DNA of 64,000 nt from Clostridium ganghwense (lineage in GTDB: Bacteria; Bacillota; Clostridia; Clostridiales; Clostridiaceae): assembly GCF_026735165.1 (NCBI RefSeq), contig NZ_JAPQES010000001.1:372001-436000 (forward strand), read 5' to 3'. Below, in pieces: positions 25,953 through 34,616 of this stretch; the stretch's first letter is position 1; each line of letters starts with the position of its first letter. The translations under genes and the position numbers were made by a program. Under the pieces are notes generated by a model. The model saw nothing but the letters and a program-made list of their open reading frames with translations, made no database searches and was not told the origin of the DNA.

Positions 25953-26351
25953 ATGAAAAAATTAATAAAAGTTGTTGGTGCAATAATTGAAAATGATAAT
26001 AATGAGATATTGTGTGCTCTTCGTTCCCCTAAAATGAGTCTTCCAAACATGTGGGAGTTTCCTGGTGGAAAAGTTGAAAAAAATGAAAATCTTGCCCAAG
26101 CTATAATAAGAGAAATTCAAGAGGAACTAACGTGCTCCATTGAATATAAAGAAATATTTAATGATAATACACATGATTATGAAAAGTTTATTGTAAACCT
26201 TATAACAATCAAATGTAAAATCAAAGAGGGTACGCCTATTGCTGATGAGCACTCTAAGCTTATATGGCTTAAAAGAGAAAATCTGAAGTCTTTAAGATGG
26301 GCGCCAGCGGATATTCCTGCAGTAGAACAGCTAGCAAATGAAAAAGTATAG
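25953..26351 (+). CDS. NUDIX hydrolase, MutT/CTP-pyrophosphohydrolase-like
   Basis: Hydrolyses nucleoside diphosphate derivatives, probably oxidised or modified dNTPs. Start at the ATG after GGAGGTGTTTAAG gives 132 residues. Complete NUDIX box: GGKVEKNENLAQAIIREIQE continuing ELTC, with the metal-binding glutamates in REIQEEL. MSLPNMWEFPGGKVE is typical of the MutT group. Followed by a terminator. A shortened relic of a close homologue is fused to the ORF at 8883-9302. Confidence 0.9.
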   Translation: MKKLIKVVGAIIENDNNEILCALRSPKMSLPNMWEFPGGKVEKNENLAQAIIREIQEELTCSIEYKEIFNDNTHDYEKFIVNLITIKCKIKEGTPIADEHSKLIWLKRENLKSLRWAPADIPAVEQLANEKV

Positions 26352-26373
26352 TTTTAGATTAAAACTATACTTT
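26343..26373 (+). terminator. Terminator after the NUDIX gene
   Basis: AAAGTATAGTTTT, AGATT loop, AAAACTATACTTT, then TTCTG. The left arm includes the NUDIX stop codon. Confidence 0.85.
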
Positions 26374-26449
26374 TTCTGACTTTCTATAAAAATATTAACT
26401 TTTCTTGTCTCTTGCCAATATTATTAGTAATAAAATATTAGAAAGAATT

Positions 26450-27283
26450 TTACTTTGAATATTCCTTAATTAATGTTTTTGTTACTTCAACAACAAATTG
26501 TTGACAATATTCTCCTGAATTTCTATCATAGTCCTCATTATGTACTTCACTGTTAGATAATATTCTAATTCCTAGGAACGGAACATTATATGTTTTCGCA
26601 ATCTGAGCCGCTGAAGCTGTTTCCATCTCTTCTACTGATGTTCCATACTTTTCATTAATCCATTTGATTCTATCTAGCTCACGATTCCATTGATCAGCAG
26701 ATCCAATAACTCCCTCTACTACTTTACCTTTGTTATATACATTTGCTACACTTTTAGCAGCTTTAATAAGTTGAGCATCCCCTTCAAATTCTTTAACTTC
26801 CTTCATTTCACCATTTACATTCACATTGATATCCATTGGAATCCAATTTTCAGAGTGAATTCCTTGACCATAGTCGCTATGCTCAGATCTAAAAGATCCA
26901 AAATTAACAGCTTTTTTTCCTATAACAATATCACAACGATGCAAAGCAGGATCATGTCCTCCAGAAGTTCCTTGATTGATTATTGCTCTAGGATTAAATT
27001 TTTCAATAGCTAATAGTGTTGATGCTGCTGCATTTGTCATACCTATTTCTGTTTTAGCAACAACTACAGGAAACTCATCTATCGTTCCCTTCCAAAACTT
27101 CCAACCTCCATATGTTATTTCTTCAACATTTTTCAGTTGTTTTACCATATTTTCTGTTTCTACATCCATTGCACCTTGAATTACAATTGGTCTAGAACCT
27201 TCTTCATTTTTAGGTTTAGTACATCCTATAAATACCACTGTCATCAAAATTGCTAAAATTACTGCTAAAAAACTTTTTTTCAT
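26450..27283 (-). CDS. Secreted lipoprotein of the nucleoside phosphorylase/MTA-SAH nucleosidase superfamily
   Basis: Start set at the second ATG (AAGGAG at correct distance). MKKSFLAVILAILMTVVFIG then C forms a lipoprotein signal peptide (lipobox FIGC), so the enzyme is anchored outside the membrane. The rest aligns with MtnN: GAMDVETE retains the hydrolytic glutamate, TSGG resembles the phosphate/ribose loop, and EEMETASAAQ contains the ribose-binding glutamate. The base-binding aspartate (SDVA in MtnN) is replaced by asparagine in RILSNSEVH, as in enzymes preferring 6-oxopurines. With a guanine-type riboswitch upstream, a role in releasing guanine or hypoxanthine from extracellular nucleosides is plausible. 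Confidence 0.78.
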   Translation of the reverse strand: MKKSFLAVILAILMTVVFIGCTKPKNEEGSRPIVIQGAMDVETENMVKQLKNVEEITYGGWKFWKGTIDEFPVVVAKTEIGMTNAAASTLLAIEKFNPRAIINQGTSGGHDPALHRCDIVIGKKAVNFGSFRSEHSDYGQGIHSENWIPMDINVNVNGEMKEVKEFEGDAQLIKAAKSVANVYNKGKVVEGVIGSADQWNRELDRIKWINEKYGTSVEEMETASAAQIAKTYNVPFLGIRILSNSEVHNEDYDRNSGEYCQQFVVEVTKTLIKEYSK

Positions 27284-27361
27284 GTCCATATCTCCTTTTC
27301 TTATGTAAAATAATGTATTAAATTTATGAATAAGTGTTCTTTTAATTTTATATAAAAAGAA

Positions 27362-27399
27362 AACACCTTATTTACATTATTGGTATAAGGTGTTAGATA
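27362..27399 (-). terminator. Riboswitch expression-platform terminator
   Basis: On the minus strand AACACCTTA...TAAGGTGTT followed by TTCTTTTT, between the aptamer and the lipoprotein gene. The aptamer's 3' P1 strand (ATAAGTGTT) can pair with AACACCTTAT, giving an antiterminator. This predicts transcription OFF when ligand is bound. Confidence 0.82.
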
Positions 27400-27423
27400 T
27401 GTCATATATGCATGACAATAAAA

Positions 27424-27494
27424 CACTTATAGCCAAAACTATTTACGGTAGTTGGTAGAAACATTTAGCCCATATTGCTAAATTTATATAAGCG
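27424..27494 (-). ncRNA. Purine riboswitch aptamer, guanine type
   Basis: Minus strand shows all three helices: P1 CTTATA/TATAAG, P2 TTTAGC/GCTAAA around AATATGG, P3 AACT/AGTT around ACCGTAAAT. Core TTTCTACCAACTACCGTAAA is conserved. The specificity base before TATAAG is C (GGCTATA), as in guanine/hypoxanthine aptamers; adenine aptamers have U. It lies about 140 bp upstream of the lipoprotein gene. Confidence 0.92.
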
Positions 27495-27634
27495 AACATT
27501 ATTTATGTTTTTTTGTAAAATGTTTGTATTCAATATTATACACTAGACTTTTACACATTTCAACATGTAATTTGATATGTTTTAATATATATTTTCAATA
27601 AAAATCCGTACAATAACGTTTAAAAACAAAAATT

Positions 27635-27692
27635 TAATTAATATAAAATAGCCATGACTGCAATTTAACTTTGCAATCATGGCAAATAATGA
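27635..27692 (-). repeat. Repeated hairpin type C, copy 1
   Basis: GCCATGACTGC...TTTGCAATCATGGC hairpin directly downstream of the DUF4179 gene, followed by TATTTTATATT on the minus strand. A nearly identical 58-bp copy lies at 62963-63020. Probable terminator. Confidence 0.75.
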
Positions 27693-27697
27693 AATAC

Positions 27698-28720
27698 CTA
27701 TTTTGATAAATCTATTGTAAACTCCTTACCAACTTTTTTAAAATCATTACTCATTCTGCCACTTTTCTCAGGAAACTTAACAGCATAAGGAGTAAGTGTT
27801 AATATTTTTGCATTTTCATTAAGGTTTCCATGGATAGTAGTTAACTTGAATATTCCATTACTAGCAGTTTCTCTAGATGCGTAAAACTCAATTTTATTTC
27901 CTAAATCATCATGTCCTCTTAATACCATATCATAATCAGTACCTTTAGGAGTTTTAGAGTAATAAATCTTTTGTCCTAAATTATTACTAGTATATTTTTC
28001 TAAAATAATATTTTGACCATTTTCAAGTGTAAAAGTATTATTAAGTGAAATTTCCTTAGTGTCTAATTTTAATTCATCTCCATTGGTCTTAAATTCAAAC
28101 ACCCAACGTCCTTTTTTTGTCTTTCCATTAATTCTTGCATTTGAAAACACAGCTTTAATGTTTAAATCACCACTAAAATCATTTTCCTCTAAGTCATAAG
28201 ACATTATATCCTCTACTGTGTATTCATCTATTTTTCTTGAACCTCCACCGCATGCATCGCTTACTTCTTTTCCATTTATATAAATATCAGCAGTTATTGG
28301 TAATGAATCCTCCCCTATTTTTTCACTGTATTTTCTAATAGATGAAATAATAAGTTCGTCTTTATCCAAAATAACTTCATTTAATTTAATAGTTATACCA
28401 TTGTTAGTTATTGATTTATCTATAACAGTCTTATATTCATCTAAGCTTTTTTCTATTCCCAAATGACTTGCTATATCATAAACAATTGTATTTGCACATG
28501 CCCAAACTTGATTGCCTAAATTACTTCCAACTAATCCTATGCTTAATATAGCTATTGAAGCAATTATTGCACCTTTTTTATATAGGGTATTTTTATTTCT
28601 AATTGATTTTTTAAAGTTCTTTTTAATCTTTGCTTTTTCAATATCACTAAAATCTTCTATATCATATTCATTTAAGTCTATTTCAACTTCATTTAACATA
28701 TCATATATATTTTTTTTCAT
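27698..28720 (-). CDS. DUF4179-type membrane anti-sigma factor
   Basis: Partner of the sigma factor encoded immediately upstream (1-bp gap). 340 residues: acidic N-terminal cytoplasmic segment (MKKNIYDMLNEVEIDLNEYD), one helix around residues 49-66 (GAIIASIAILSIGLVGSNLG), then a large extracellular beta-rich domain of DUF4179/DUF5643 type. Such proteins hold a sigma factor at the membrane until an envelope signal. The signal cannot be read from sequence. A terminator-like repeat follows the stop. Confidence 0.8.
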   Translation of the reverse strand: MKKNIYDMLNEVEIDLNEYDIEDFSDIEKAKIKKNFKKSIRNKNTLYKKGAIIASIAILSIGLVGSNLGNQVWACANTIVYDIASHLGIEKSLDEYKTVIDKSITNNGITIKLNEVILDKDELIISSIRKYSEKIGEDSLPITADIYINGKEVSDACGGGSRKIDEYTVEDIMSYDLEENDFSGDLNIKAVFSNARINGKTKKGRWVFEFKTNGDELKLDTKEISLNNTFTLENGQNIILEKYTSNNLGQKIYYSKTPKGTDYDMVLRGHDDLGNKIEFYASRETASNGIFKLTTIHGNLNENAKILTLTPYAVKFPEKSGRMSNDFKKVGKEFTIDLSK

Positions 28721-28721
28721 T

Positions 28722-29276
28722 TTATCCCCTACTTTCCATAATATTAAACATCTTTTTTAGTTTTCTTTTCCCTCTAGATATTCTGTTATAAATTATCTCT
28801 CTTTTTAAACCTATCTCCTTGCTTACACAATCAATCTCCTGCTCCTTAACATACAACTTAATAAATAACTTTTTATCTTGTTTTTTTAAGCAATTTAAGA
28901 GTTCATCCAAGTCCCTGTCTAAATCGTTTTTTATAACTTCTTTACAAACATCATCTTCTACTACTATTTCTATCTGATCTATATCTTCATTTTTTAAATC
29001 TCTTAAATACTTCCGTCTGCAATCAATAGTTTTGTACTTTGCTATTCCTGCTGCCCAATTTTTAAAAGTACTTTTATCTTCATTAAAACTATCTATATTG
29101 TTCCAAATTCCTAAAAGTATATCATTTATACACTCTTCTTGATGACTTTCAAGGTTATATAAATGTTTTTTTACAATAGATTTAATAATCCATCCATAAT
29201 TATCTATAACATATTCCAAAGCCCTCTCATTCTTTTTTTTCAGCTGAGGAACAAAATTCTCTTCTGTAATTTTCAT
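28722..29276 (-). CDS. ECF-type RNA polymerase sigma factor
   Basis: 184 residues. Region 2 is visible at about 30-105 (ECINDILLGIWNNIDSFNED, FKNWAAGIAKYKTIDCRRKY), and region 4 at about 125-180 (KEIGLKREIIYNRISRGKRK) with its helix-turn-helix. The short linker lacks region 3, as expected for ECF factors. GAAGGAAGGG precedes the ATG. It forms a two-gene operon with the anti-sigma factor and probably controls its own promoter. Confidence 0.88.
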   Translation of the reverse strand: MKITEENFVPQLKKKNERALEYVIDNYGWIIKSIVKKHLYNLESHQEECINDILLGIWNNIDSFNEDKSTFKNWAAGIAKYKTIDCRRKYLRDLKNEDIDQIEIVVEDDVCKEVIKNDLDRDLDELLNCLKKQDKKLFIKLYVKEQEIDCVSKEIGLKREIIYNRISRGKRKLKKMFNIMESRG

Positions 29277-29412
29277 GCATTTCCCTTCCTTCTAAATAAT
29301 AAGCTTATTACTTGAATTATTTTCCCTTACACCTAATACTTCGTATTATATATTACATTATCTATCAATGAAGTTATAAAACTTTGATGCCTTGTTATTT
29401 TTCTACAAATAA

Positions 29413-29448
29413 AAAACTAAAGCCATTCGGATGAATGACTTTAGTTTT
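29413..29448 (-). terminator. Repeated terminator type B, copy 1
   Basis: AAACTAAAGCCATTC, GGAT, GAATGACTTTAGTTT, then A/T runs; it begins right after the chemoreceptor stop codon. The same sequence occurs at 48607-48643 after the CoA-transferase gene. Confidence 0.88.
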
Positions 29449-31563
29449 TTAACTCACTTTAAATTTTTCAATCTCTTTTTTAAGATTTTCAATTAAATTC
29501 TTTGTGTTTTCAGTATAAGTAGATATTCCTTCTAATCCTGCTAGTTGTTCTTCAGATGATGCTGCTATTTGTTCTGTATTTGCTACTGCTTCTTGAGTTG
29601 TTACTGACATATTACAAAGAGAATCTATTATTTCATCTTTATTATTTTGTACTTCCATTGTGTATTTCTTTAGTTTATTAATTTTATCAACAAACCTTTC
29701 TAGCAATTGAGAAGTATTGTTAAATATTTCATTTGTGTTGCTAATTGTTTTATTTTGTTCTTCTATTATTTCACTAAATTCATTCATTGTAGATGTTGCT
29801 TCACTAGATTTCCCTTGTATATTATCAAGTAAAATTTTTATATCATTTGTTGCTTTAGATGTTTCTTCTGATAATTTTCTTATTTCCTCTGCAACAACAG
29901 CAAATCCTTTTCCTGAACTTCCAGCTCTAGCTGCTTCAATACTTGCATTTAAAGCTAATAAATTAGTTTGTGCAGCTATACTATTAATTAATCCTATAAT
30001 CTTTCCTGCACTATTTGCATATTCATTAGTATCTTGTATCACATTTGCTATTTCTAAAGTTTTTTCATTACTTTCTTTGGTTCTAACATCTAGTAATTTC
30101 ATAATTTCTATTCCATCGTTAGTTAATTTACTTGTGTCAGAAGAAATATTAAAGACATCAAAAACTAACTCATTAGAATCATTAATTTTATCGCCCAAAC
30201 TATTTGCTTTTTCTGATAATATTTCAATGCTATTACATTCCCCCACTATACTACTTGAAATTTCATCTATACTTTTTGATACTTCACACACAGTTTTATT
30301 TGATTGATCAGCCATATGTGCTACCCCTTCAAAAGCTTCATCTACTTCCTTAAAGGATGTATTTATCTTAATTAAAATATCTTTTATATTGCACTGCATT
30401 TTGCTAATAGAGTCTCCTAAAACTTTAAACTCATCATTTCTTTTTATAATTTCCTCAGGTATTTCTTCCATAAAATTACCTGTTGATAAACATTTTAAGT
30501 GGTCAGAAACTTTTATTAAAGGCTTAGTTACTTTCTTTAAAACAATATATATAAGTATTAAAAGGAATACCAATAAAATTATAGTAATAATTACAGTATA
30601 TTTTTTTACCATGTTTGCTTCTTTTTTAATTTTAGATACTGGAGTATCTACAATAAGAGACCATGGTGTTTTAACATTTCCAACAAAAACAGGTGCATAA
30701 ATTCTATATGCCTCTTCATTTAAATACTCAGAATATACAAATTCTTCCGAATTTTTCCCTTGTTGAATTATACTCATAATGTGTTCTTTTTCTTTATTAT
30801 CATCCTTAAATACTGGTTTTCCTAACAACTCTTTATTAGGATTTGTAATATAAGTTCCATTATAGGCAACTAACCTAACACTTATATCTGGATTATCTTT
30901 TGTAAGCTCCATAATATAGTTTTGAAATGATTCTAATGTTATATCTGCTGCTACTAATCCACAAAATTTATCTTTATGCACTATAGGTGATAATACACTT
31001 GTAAATAAAATCTTTTTTCCAGCTACAGTATCAAAATAAGGATCAAACATTATTGGTTGCTTGTCACTCTTCATGTTTTGAAAATATTTACCTGGTGTAA
31101 AATCTGATTCAATTGGTTCATTAATAATTTCGCCTCCATTTCTTACAAAAAAAGTTACATATCTTCCATTATTGATTTGACCTTTTTTTCCAGCAAAATT
31201 AGCATCATTTCCATCAATACCATTATTATCAGCAATTACGTATATACTATTTACATCTTTATTTCCTTTTAAAGCAGCTATCTGCATATAATCTAATTGA
31301 GTTCTATTTACATTACCATAATCCATAATTCCATCTATAGTTGATGCTAATGTAGCTGTAGTTTGTAATGTATTTTCCATTCTTTGTTTAATAAACGTCC
31401 CATATTTATAAGCTAAATTTGATGATTCTGCATAAGCCTTCTCTTCAGTTATTTTGCTTATTTTTCTACCTATAAAAGCACTCACACTAATAGAAAATAT
31501 GAGTATTACAATAGATACTACCATCATTACTTTAAATGAAAAACTTTTAAACTTAATTGTCAT
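29449..31563 (-). CDS. Methyl-accepting chemotaxis protein with dCache sensor
   Basis: Membrane chemoreceptor. Start set at the ATG after GGGGGAAGAGAG ([20 protein letters not shown]), 704 residues. First helix about 10-32; extracellular dCache domain about 35-300 ([40 protein letters not shown]); second helix about 320-345; HAMP; cytoplasmic signalling domain with tip [18 protein letters not shown] and [15 protein letters not shown]. The dCache motif resembles amine- or amino-acid-binding receptors, but the ligand is not certain. Its mRNA leader carries an internal terminator and a repeated motif. Confidence 0.92.
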   Translation of the reverse strand: MTIKFKSFSFKVMMVVSIVILIFSISVSAFIGRKISKITEEKAYAESSNLAYKYGTFIKQRMENTLQTTATLASTIDGIMDYGNVNRTQLDYMQIAALKGNKDVNSIYVIADNNGIDGNDANFAGKKGQINNGRYVTFFVRNGGEIINEPIESDFTPGKYFQNMKSDKQPIMFDPYFDTVAGKKILFTSVLSPIVHKDKFCGLVAADITLESFQNYIMELTKDNPDISVRLVAYNGTYITNPNKELLGKPVFKDDNKEKEHIMSIIQQGKNSEEFVYSEYLNEEAYRIYAPVFVGNVKTPWSLIVDTPVSKIKKEANMVKKYTVIITIILLVFLLILIYIVLKKVTKPLIKVSDHLKCLSTGNFMEEIPEEIIKRNDEFKVLGDSISKMQCNIKDILIKINTSFKEVDEAFEGVAHMADQSNKTVCEVSKSIDEISSSIVGECNSIEILSEKANSLGDKINDSNELVFDVFNISSDTSKLTNDGIEIMKLLDVRTKESNEKTLEIANVIQDTNEYANSAGKIIGLINSIAAQTNLLALNASIEAARAGSSGKGFAVVAEEIRKLSEETSKATNDIKILLDNIQGKSSEATSTMNEFSEIIEEQNKTISNTNEIFNNTSQLLERFVDKINKLKKYTMEVQNNKDEIIDSLCNMSVTTQEAVANTEQIAASSEEQLAGLEGISTYTENTKNLIENLKKEIEKFKVS

Positions 31564-31589
31564 TCTCTCTTCCCCCTTTAAAATAAAAA

Positions 31590-31630
31590 AAGTCAGCACA
31601 AAAAAATTTTAAATTTTTTTACACTGACTT
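31590..31630 (-). terminator. Terminator inside the chemoreceptor 5' leader
   Basis: On the minus strand AAGTCAG and CTGACTT bracket a long A/T-rich stem, followed by TTTTTATTTT. It lies 27 bp before the start codon, upstream of the gene it precedes, so it implies attenuation of that gene. Confidence 0.8.
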
Positions 31631-31652
31631 CTTCAAAGCTTAATTTTAAAAA

Positions 31653-31759
31653 TTTTCTCTAAAGTCTTATCAGATCGTTATATTTAATTTTTATTATAAA
31701 TTAAACGTTTTCTCTAATAGCTTTTTATTTCTATCAAGAGCATTCTAACCGTTATATTT
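31653..31759 (-). promoter_or_regulatory. Tandem-motif RNA leader of the chemoreceptor, possible regulatory RNA
   Basis: Two copies of a unit begin AAATATAACG and end TTAGAGAAAA (31759-31708 and 31685-31653). The first folds CTCTTGATAG against CTATTAGAG. GACTT of the second copy can pair with AAGTC of the downstream terminator, a possible antiterminator. I could not match it to purine, cyclic di-GMP, T-box, SAM or PreQ1 consensus features. Confidence 0.45.
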
Positions 31760-31866
31760 ATATATTACCTCAAAATAACTTTATTGTAAAATAATTATCT
31801 AAATTGGCATGTTTTAGACATTTGTGATAAATTTTGGTAAAATGTATCGAATTATGAATATGACTC

Positions 31867-32919
31867 TTATTTTACCCAAAATTCATTTACATCCCTAATA
31901 ATAACTTTAATAACTGCATACACTGGTATGGAAATAAGCCCTCCAATAAACCCAAGCAGTGTAACGGATACAACTACTAAAAAAATTATTGTAAGAGGAT
32001 GAATTTGTAAATTTTCACCAATAACCTTTGGTGTAACAAGATTTCCTTCAATCTGCTGAACTATAAAAGTTACAATAAGTACTTTAACTATTAAAGTCAG
32101 TCCTCCACCTGCTGCAATAATAAGAGCTGGTATTATGCTTATTATAGGTCCTACCACAGGTATTATTGAAAAAATCATTGTTATAATTGACAGTATAAAA
32201 TAATTTGGCAATTTTATAATTAGATAACCTATAAATGTGAAAATTCCAATGACTATGCAAACAATAAGACGTCCAGATATATATGTACTTAAAGTTTTAT
32301 CTATATGCTTTAATACTATTTTAAATTTCTTTTCATTCTTTAAAGAAAAGTTTTTGAAAAAATTCTTTGAAAGCTTTTCATCATCTCTCAAAAGGAAAAA
32401 CACAACAATAGGAATTAATAAAATTATACTAATAAAATTAGTTATTCTACTAATTATTTTTACTGTACCTGTCTTTGCCCCTCTAAGACCGCTCTCTAGA
32501 AATCCCCAAGCCCTCTCTTTTAAATCTTCAACATTTATAAATAAATCAAATCTATTCTTCAATATTCCCTCAGCATTTTTTCTTATTTCTTGAAATTTAT
32601 CTAATATATCCTTTGAGAACTCTAAAAATTGTTCTCTTATAGATACTCCACCATAAACTCCTATGACAGCAAAAATACTTACTATCAGTAAAAATACAAT
32701 TAAAACAGAAATATTTCTATTTACATTCTTGCTGTCAAAAAATCTAATTATTGGGCGCAGCATATAATATAATAAACCACCAATAATAAAAGGATAAAAT
32801 ATCAATCTAATCAATATTTCTAAAGCTTCAACTAAAAATGGCATATAAGAAAATAAAAGCATAATTATCAGAATTAATATTATGCCTATAGAATATTTAT
32901 AAAATCTATTTAGTTTCAT
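31867..32919 (-). CDS. AI-2E family transporter
   Basis: 350-residue polytopic membrane protein of the AI-2 exporter (TqsA/YdiK/UPF0118) family. About eight hydrophobic helices; the characteristic PVVGPIISIIPALIIAAGGG lies around residue 255-275 and VTLLGFIGGLISIPVYAVIK near the end. The soluble segment at about 100-150 (EFSKDILDKFQEIRKNAEGI) is typical. Family members export AI-2 or act in Na+/Li+ antiport; which one applies is unknown. Confidence 0.87.
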   Translation of the reverse strand: MKLNRFYKYSIGIILILIIMLLFSYMPFLVEALEILIRLIFYPFIIGGLLYYMLRPIIRFFDSKNVNRNISVLIVFLLIVSIFAVIGVYGGVSIREQFLEFSKDILDKFQEIRKNAEGILKNRFDLFINVEDLKERAWGFLESGLRGAKTGTVKIISRITNFISIILLIPIVVFFLLRDDEKLSKNFFKNFSLKNEKKFKIVLKHIDKTLSTYISGRLIVCIVIGIFTFIGYLIIKLPNYFILSIITMIFSIIPVVGPIISIIPALIIAAGGGLTLIVKVLIVTFIVQQIEGNLVTPKVIGENLQIHPLTIIFLVVVSVTLLGFIGGLISIPVYAVIKVIIRDVNEFWVK

Positions 32920-32931
32920 TCAATCAACTCC

Positions 32932-32970
32932 ATGCAAATCATATTTTATTCTTTAAAATATGATTTGCAT
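32932..32970. repeat. Perfect palindrome between amidase and AI-2E genes
   Basis: ATGCAAATCATATTTTA and its complement with a 5-base loop. It ends beside the GGAG ribosome site of the AI-2E gene. No proper T-run on the minus strand; possibly a weak terminator or RNA processing site. Confidence 0.55.
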
Positions 32971-32994
32971 AAAAAAGCATTTTATTCTTGAAGT

Positions 32995-34593
32995 CTACTT
33001 ATCAATTGTTGGTGGAATTCTATGTTTTGTACCCAATTCATAAGAATAGCTAATTGTTAATAAATTCATGTCATCATATTTTGTTCCTACAAATGTTACT
33101 CCATATGGTTCACCATTTGACCTGTATCCGCTTGGAACAGTAATAGCTGGATATAATGCAGGTGCATAAATTCCTGAAAGCTCATTACTTATTGATACCA
33201 ATGCATCTAAGTCATATTTTTCAAGGGTTTTATCTATTATCTGCGAACTTATTTTGCGGTTATTTTGTACAATTTTTTCATAGTCATCTTTTGATATATT
33301 GGCTTTTAAAGCATCTTCATGTAATTGTGCACCATATGGCATCCTCTTTTTAGGATCTTCATTGTTAAATTCTAAAACTTCCCCCAATGAATGTACATTT
33401 GTTATAACATCTTCATTGTCTAAATAAGCTTTAACATCATGAACTATACCATAGTTTAATACAGGCATTTGATCAATTTTAGATTCATCTCCTACAAGTT
33501 CTACGTTAATTACTTCTGCACCTAGTTTTTTAAGTTCTTCAACTAAACCTTTTTTCTCAACACTTCCATCATCTATAATTCCAAGTCTCTTTCCTTTTAT
33601 ATAATTATTATTTGAATTAATGTTATTAGATACAAACTTAACTGCGTCTTTTGTTATTAGATCATTTGAATCAACTCCAACAACATGATCAAAAACCTTC
33701 TTTACATCCAATACATTTTTCCCCATAATACCTACTGTATCTTGTGCCTCAGATATTGGTATTACCAAATCTCTACTCAAAAATCCAACAGTTGGCTTTA
33801 GACCAACCACCGAATTTTGTCCGGCTGGATGAATCATGGAGCCAGCAGTTTCAGAGCCAAGTGTTACTGAAGCAAAGTTTAAACTCTCAGCAGCTGCTGA
33901 ACCTGAGCTAGAACCTCCAACGTCAAATTTACCGTACGCATTCTTGGTTTGTCCTCCTAATACTGAAAATCCATTACTTGAAGGCATTGACATAAAGTTT
34001 GCCCACTCACTTAAATTACATTTACCTAATATAATACCACCTTGGTCTTTTATCTTTTTAACAACAAAAGAATCCCTTTTCGTTTTGAGGTCTTTAAGAG
34101 CATATGCTCCTGCTGAAGTGTTCATGTCAGCATCTGAGATATTATCTTTTATAAGTACCACTGCCCCAAAAAGTTCACCAACTTCAAATCCACTGTTAAT
34201 TTTTTCATCTAGTTTCTTAGCATATTCTAAAGCTTTAGGATTAATTTGTATCACAGTATTGTATTTATTGTCATATTCTTTTATTCTACTTACATAATAT
34301 AGGACCACTTCCTTGCAAGAAATCTGACCTTTTCTAATAGAATTTTGAATTTCATCTATACTCTTTTCAAAAATAAGTTTATTTAATTCCTTCATTCTTA
34401 AATCACTTATATTACTTAGCTCTTCCTCATAAGCACTAAAATCCAGTGGTCTCTTTAGTGTAGATACCACTTCTTCACTATACTGTAATTTCACCTGATT
34501 AAGCCCTCTTAAAATATTAACAAAAAAATATACACATACTAATGCAACAACGCCAATAACACCCAAAATACCTATTAACAATTTCTTTTTCAT
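32995..34593 (-). CDS. Amidase-signature enzyme, membrane-anchored
   Basis: Hydrolyses an amide bond with a Ser-cisSer-Lys triad. Start set at the ATG with AAGGAGATCGATGT before it, giving 532 residues beginning MKKKLLIGILGVIGVVALVC, a signal/anchor helix that places the enzyme outside. The catalytic lysine is in VVLIKDNISDADMNTSAG; serines are in GGSSSGSAAAE and GSETAGSMIHPA. Related secreted amidases act on peptides or amides of unknown identity. The gene lies 23 bp after the GDPD gene and is likely in its operon. Confidence 0.88.
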   Translation of the reverse strand: MKKKLLIGILGVIGVVALVCVYFFVNILRGLNQVKLQYSEEVVSTLKRPLDFSAYEEELSNISDLRMKELNKLIFEKSIDEIQNSIRKGQISCKEVVLYYVSRIKEYDNKYNTVIQINPKALEYAKKLDEKINSGFEVGELFGAVVLIKDNISDADMNTSAGAYALKDLKTKRDSFVVKKIKDQGGIILGKCNLSEWANFMSMPSSNGFSVLGGQTKNAYGKFDVGGSSSGSAAAESLNFASVTLGSETAGSMIHPAGQNSVVGLKPTVGFLSRDLVIPISEAQDTVGIMGKNVLDVKKVFDHVVGVDSNDLITKDAVKFVSNNINSNNNYIKGKRLGIIDDGSVEKKGLVEELKKLGAEVINVELVGDESKIDQMPVLNYGIVHDVKAYLDNEDVITNVHSLGEVLEFNNEDPKKRMPYGAQLHEDALKANISKDDYEKIVQNNRKISSQIIDKTLEKYDLDALVSISNELSGIYAPALYPAITVPSGYRSNGEPYGVTFVGTKYDDMNLLTISYSYELGTKHRIPPTIDK

Positions 34594-34616
34594 ACATCGA
34601 TCTCCTTTTGTGTTTT

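Noticed and set aside
28722-29276. Full-length group 1 sigma factor
   Set aside because: 184 residues with only regions 2 and 4, and an adjacent membrane anti-sigma gene; an ECF factor fits.
31590-31760. Cyclic di-GMP (GEMM) riboswitch before the chemoreceptor
   Set aside because: The GEMM core elements are not present; left as an unassigned leader.
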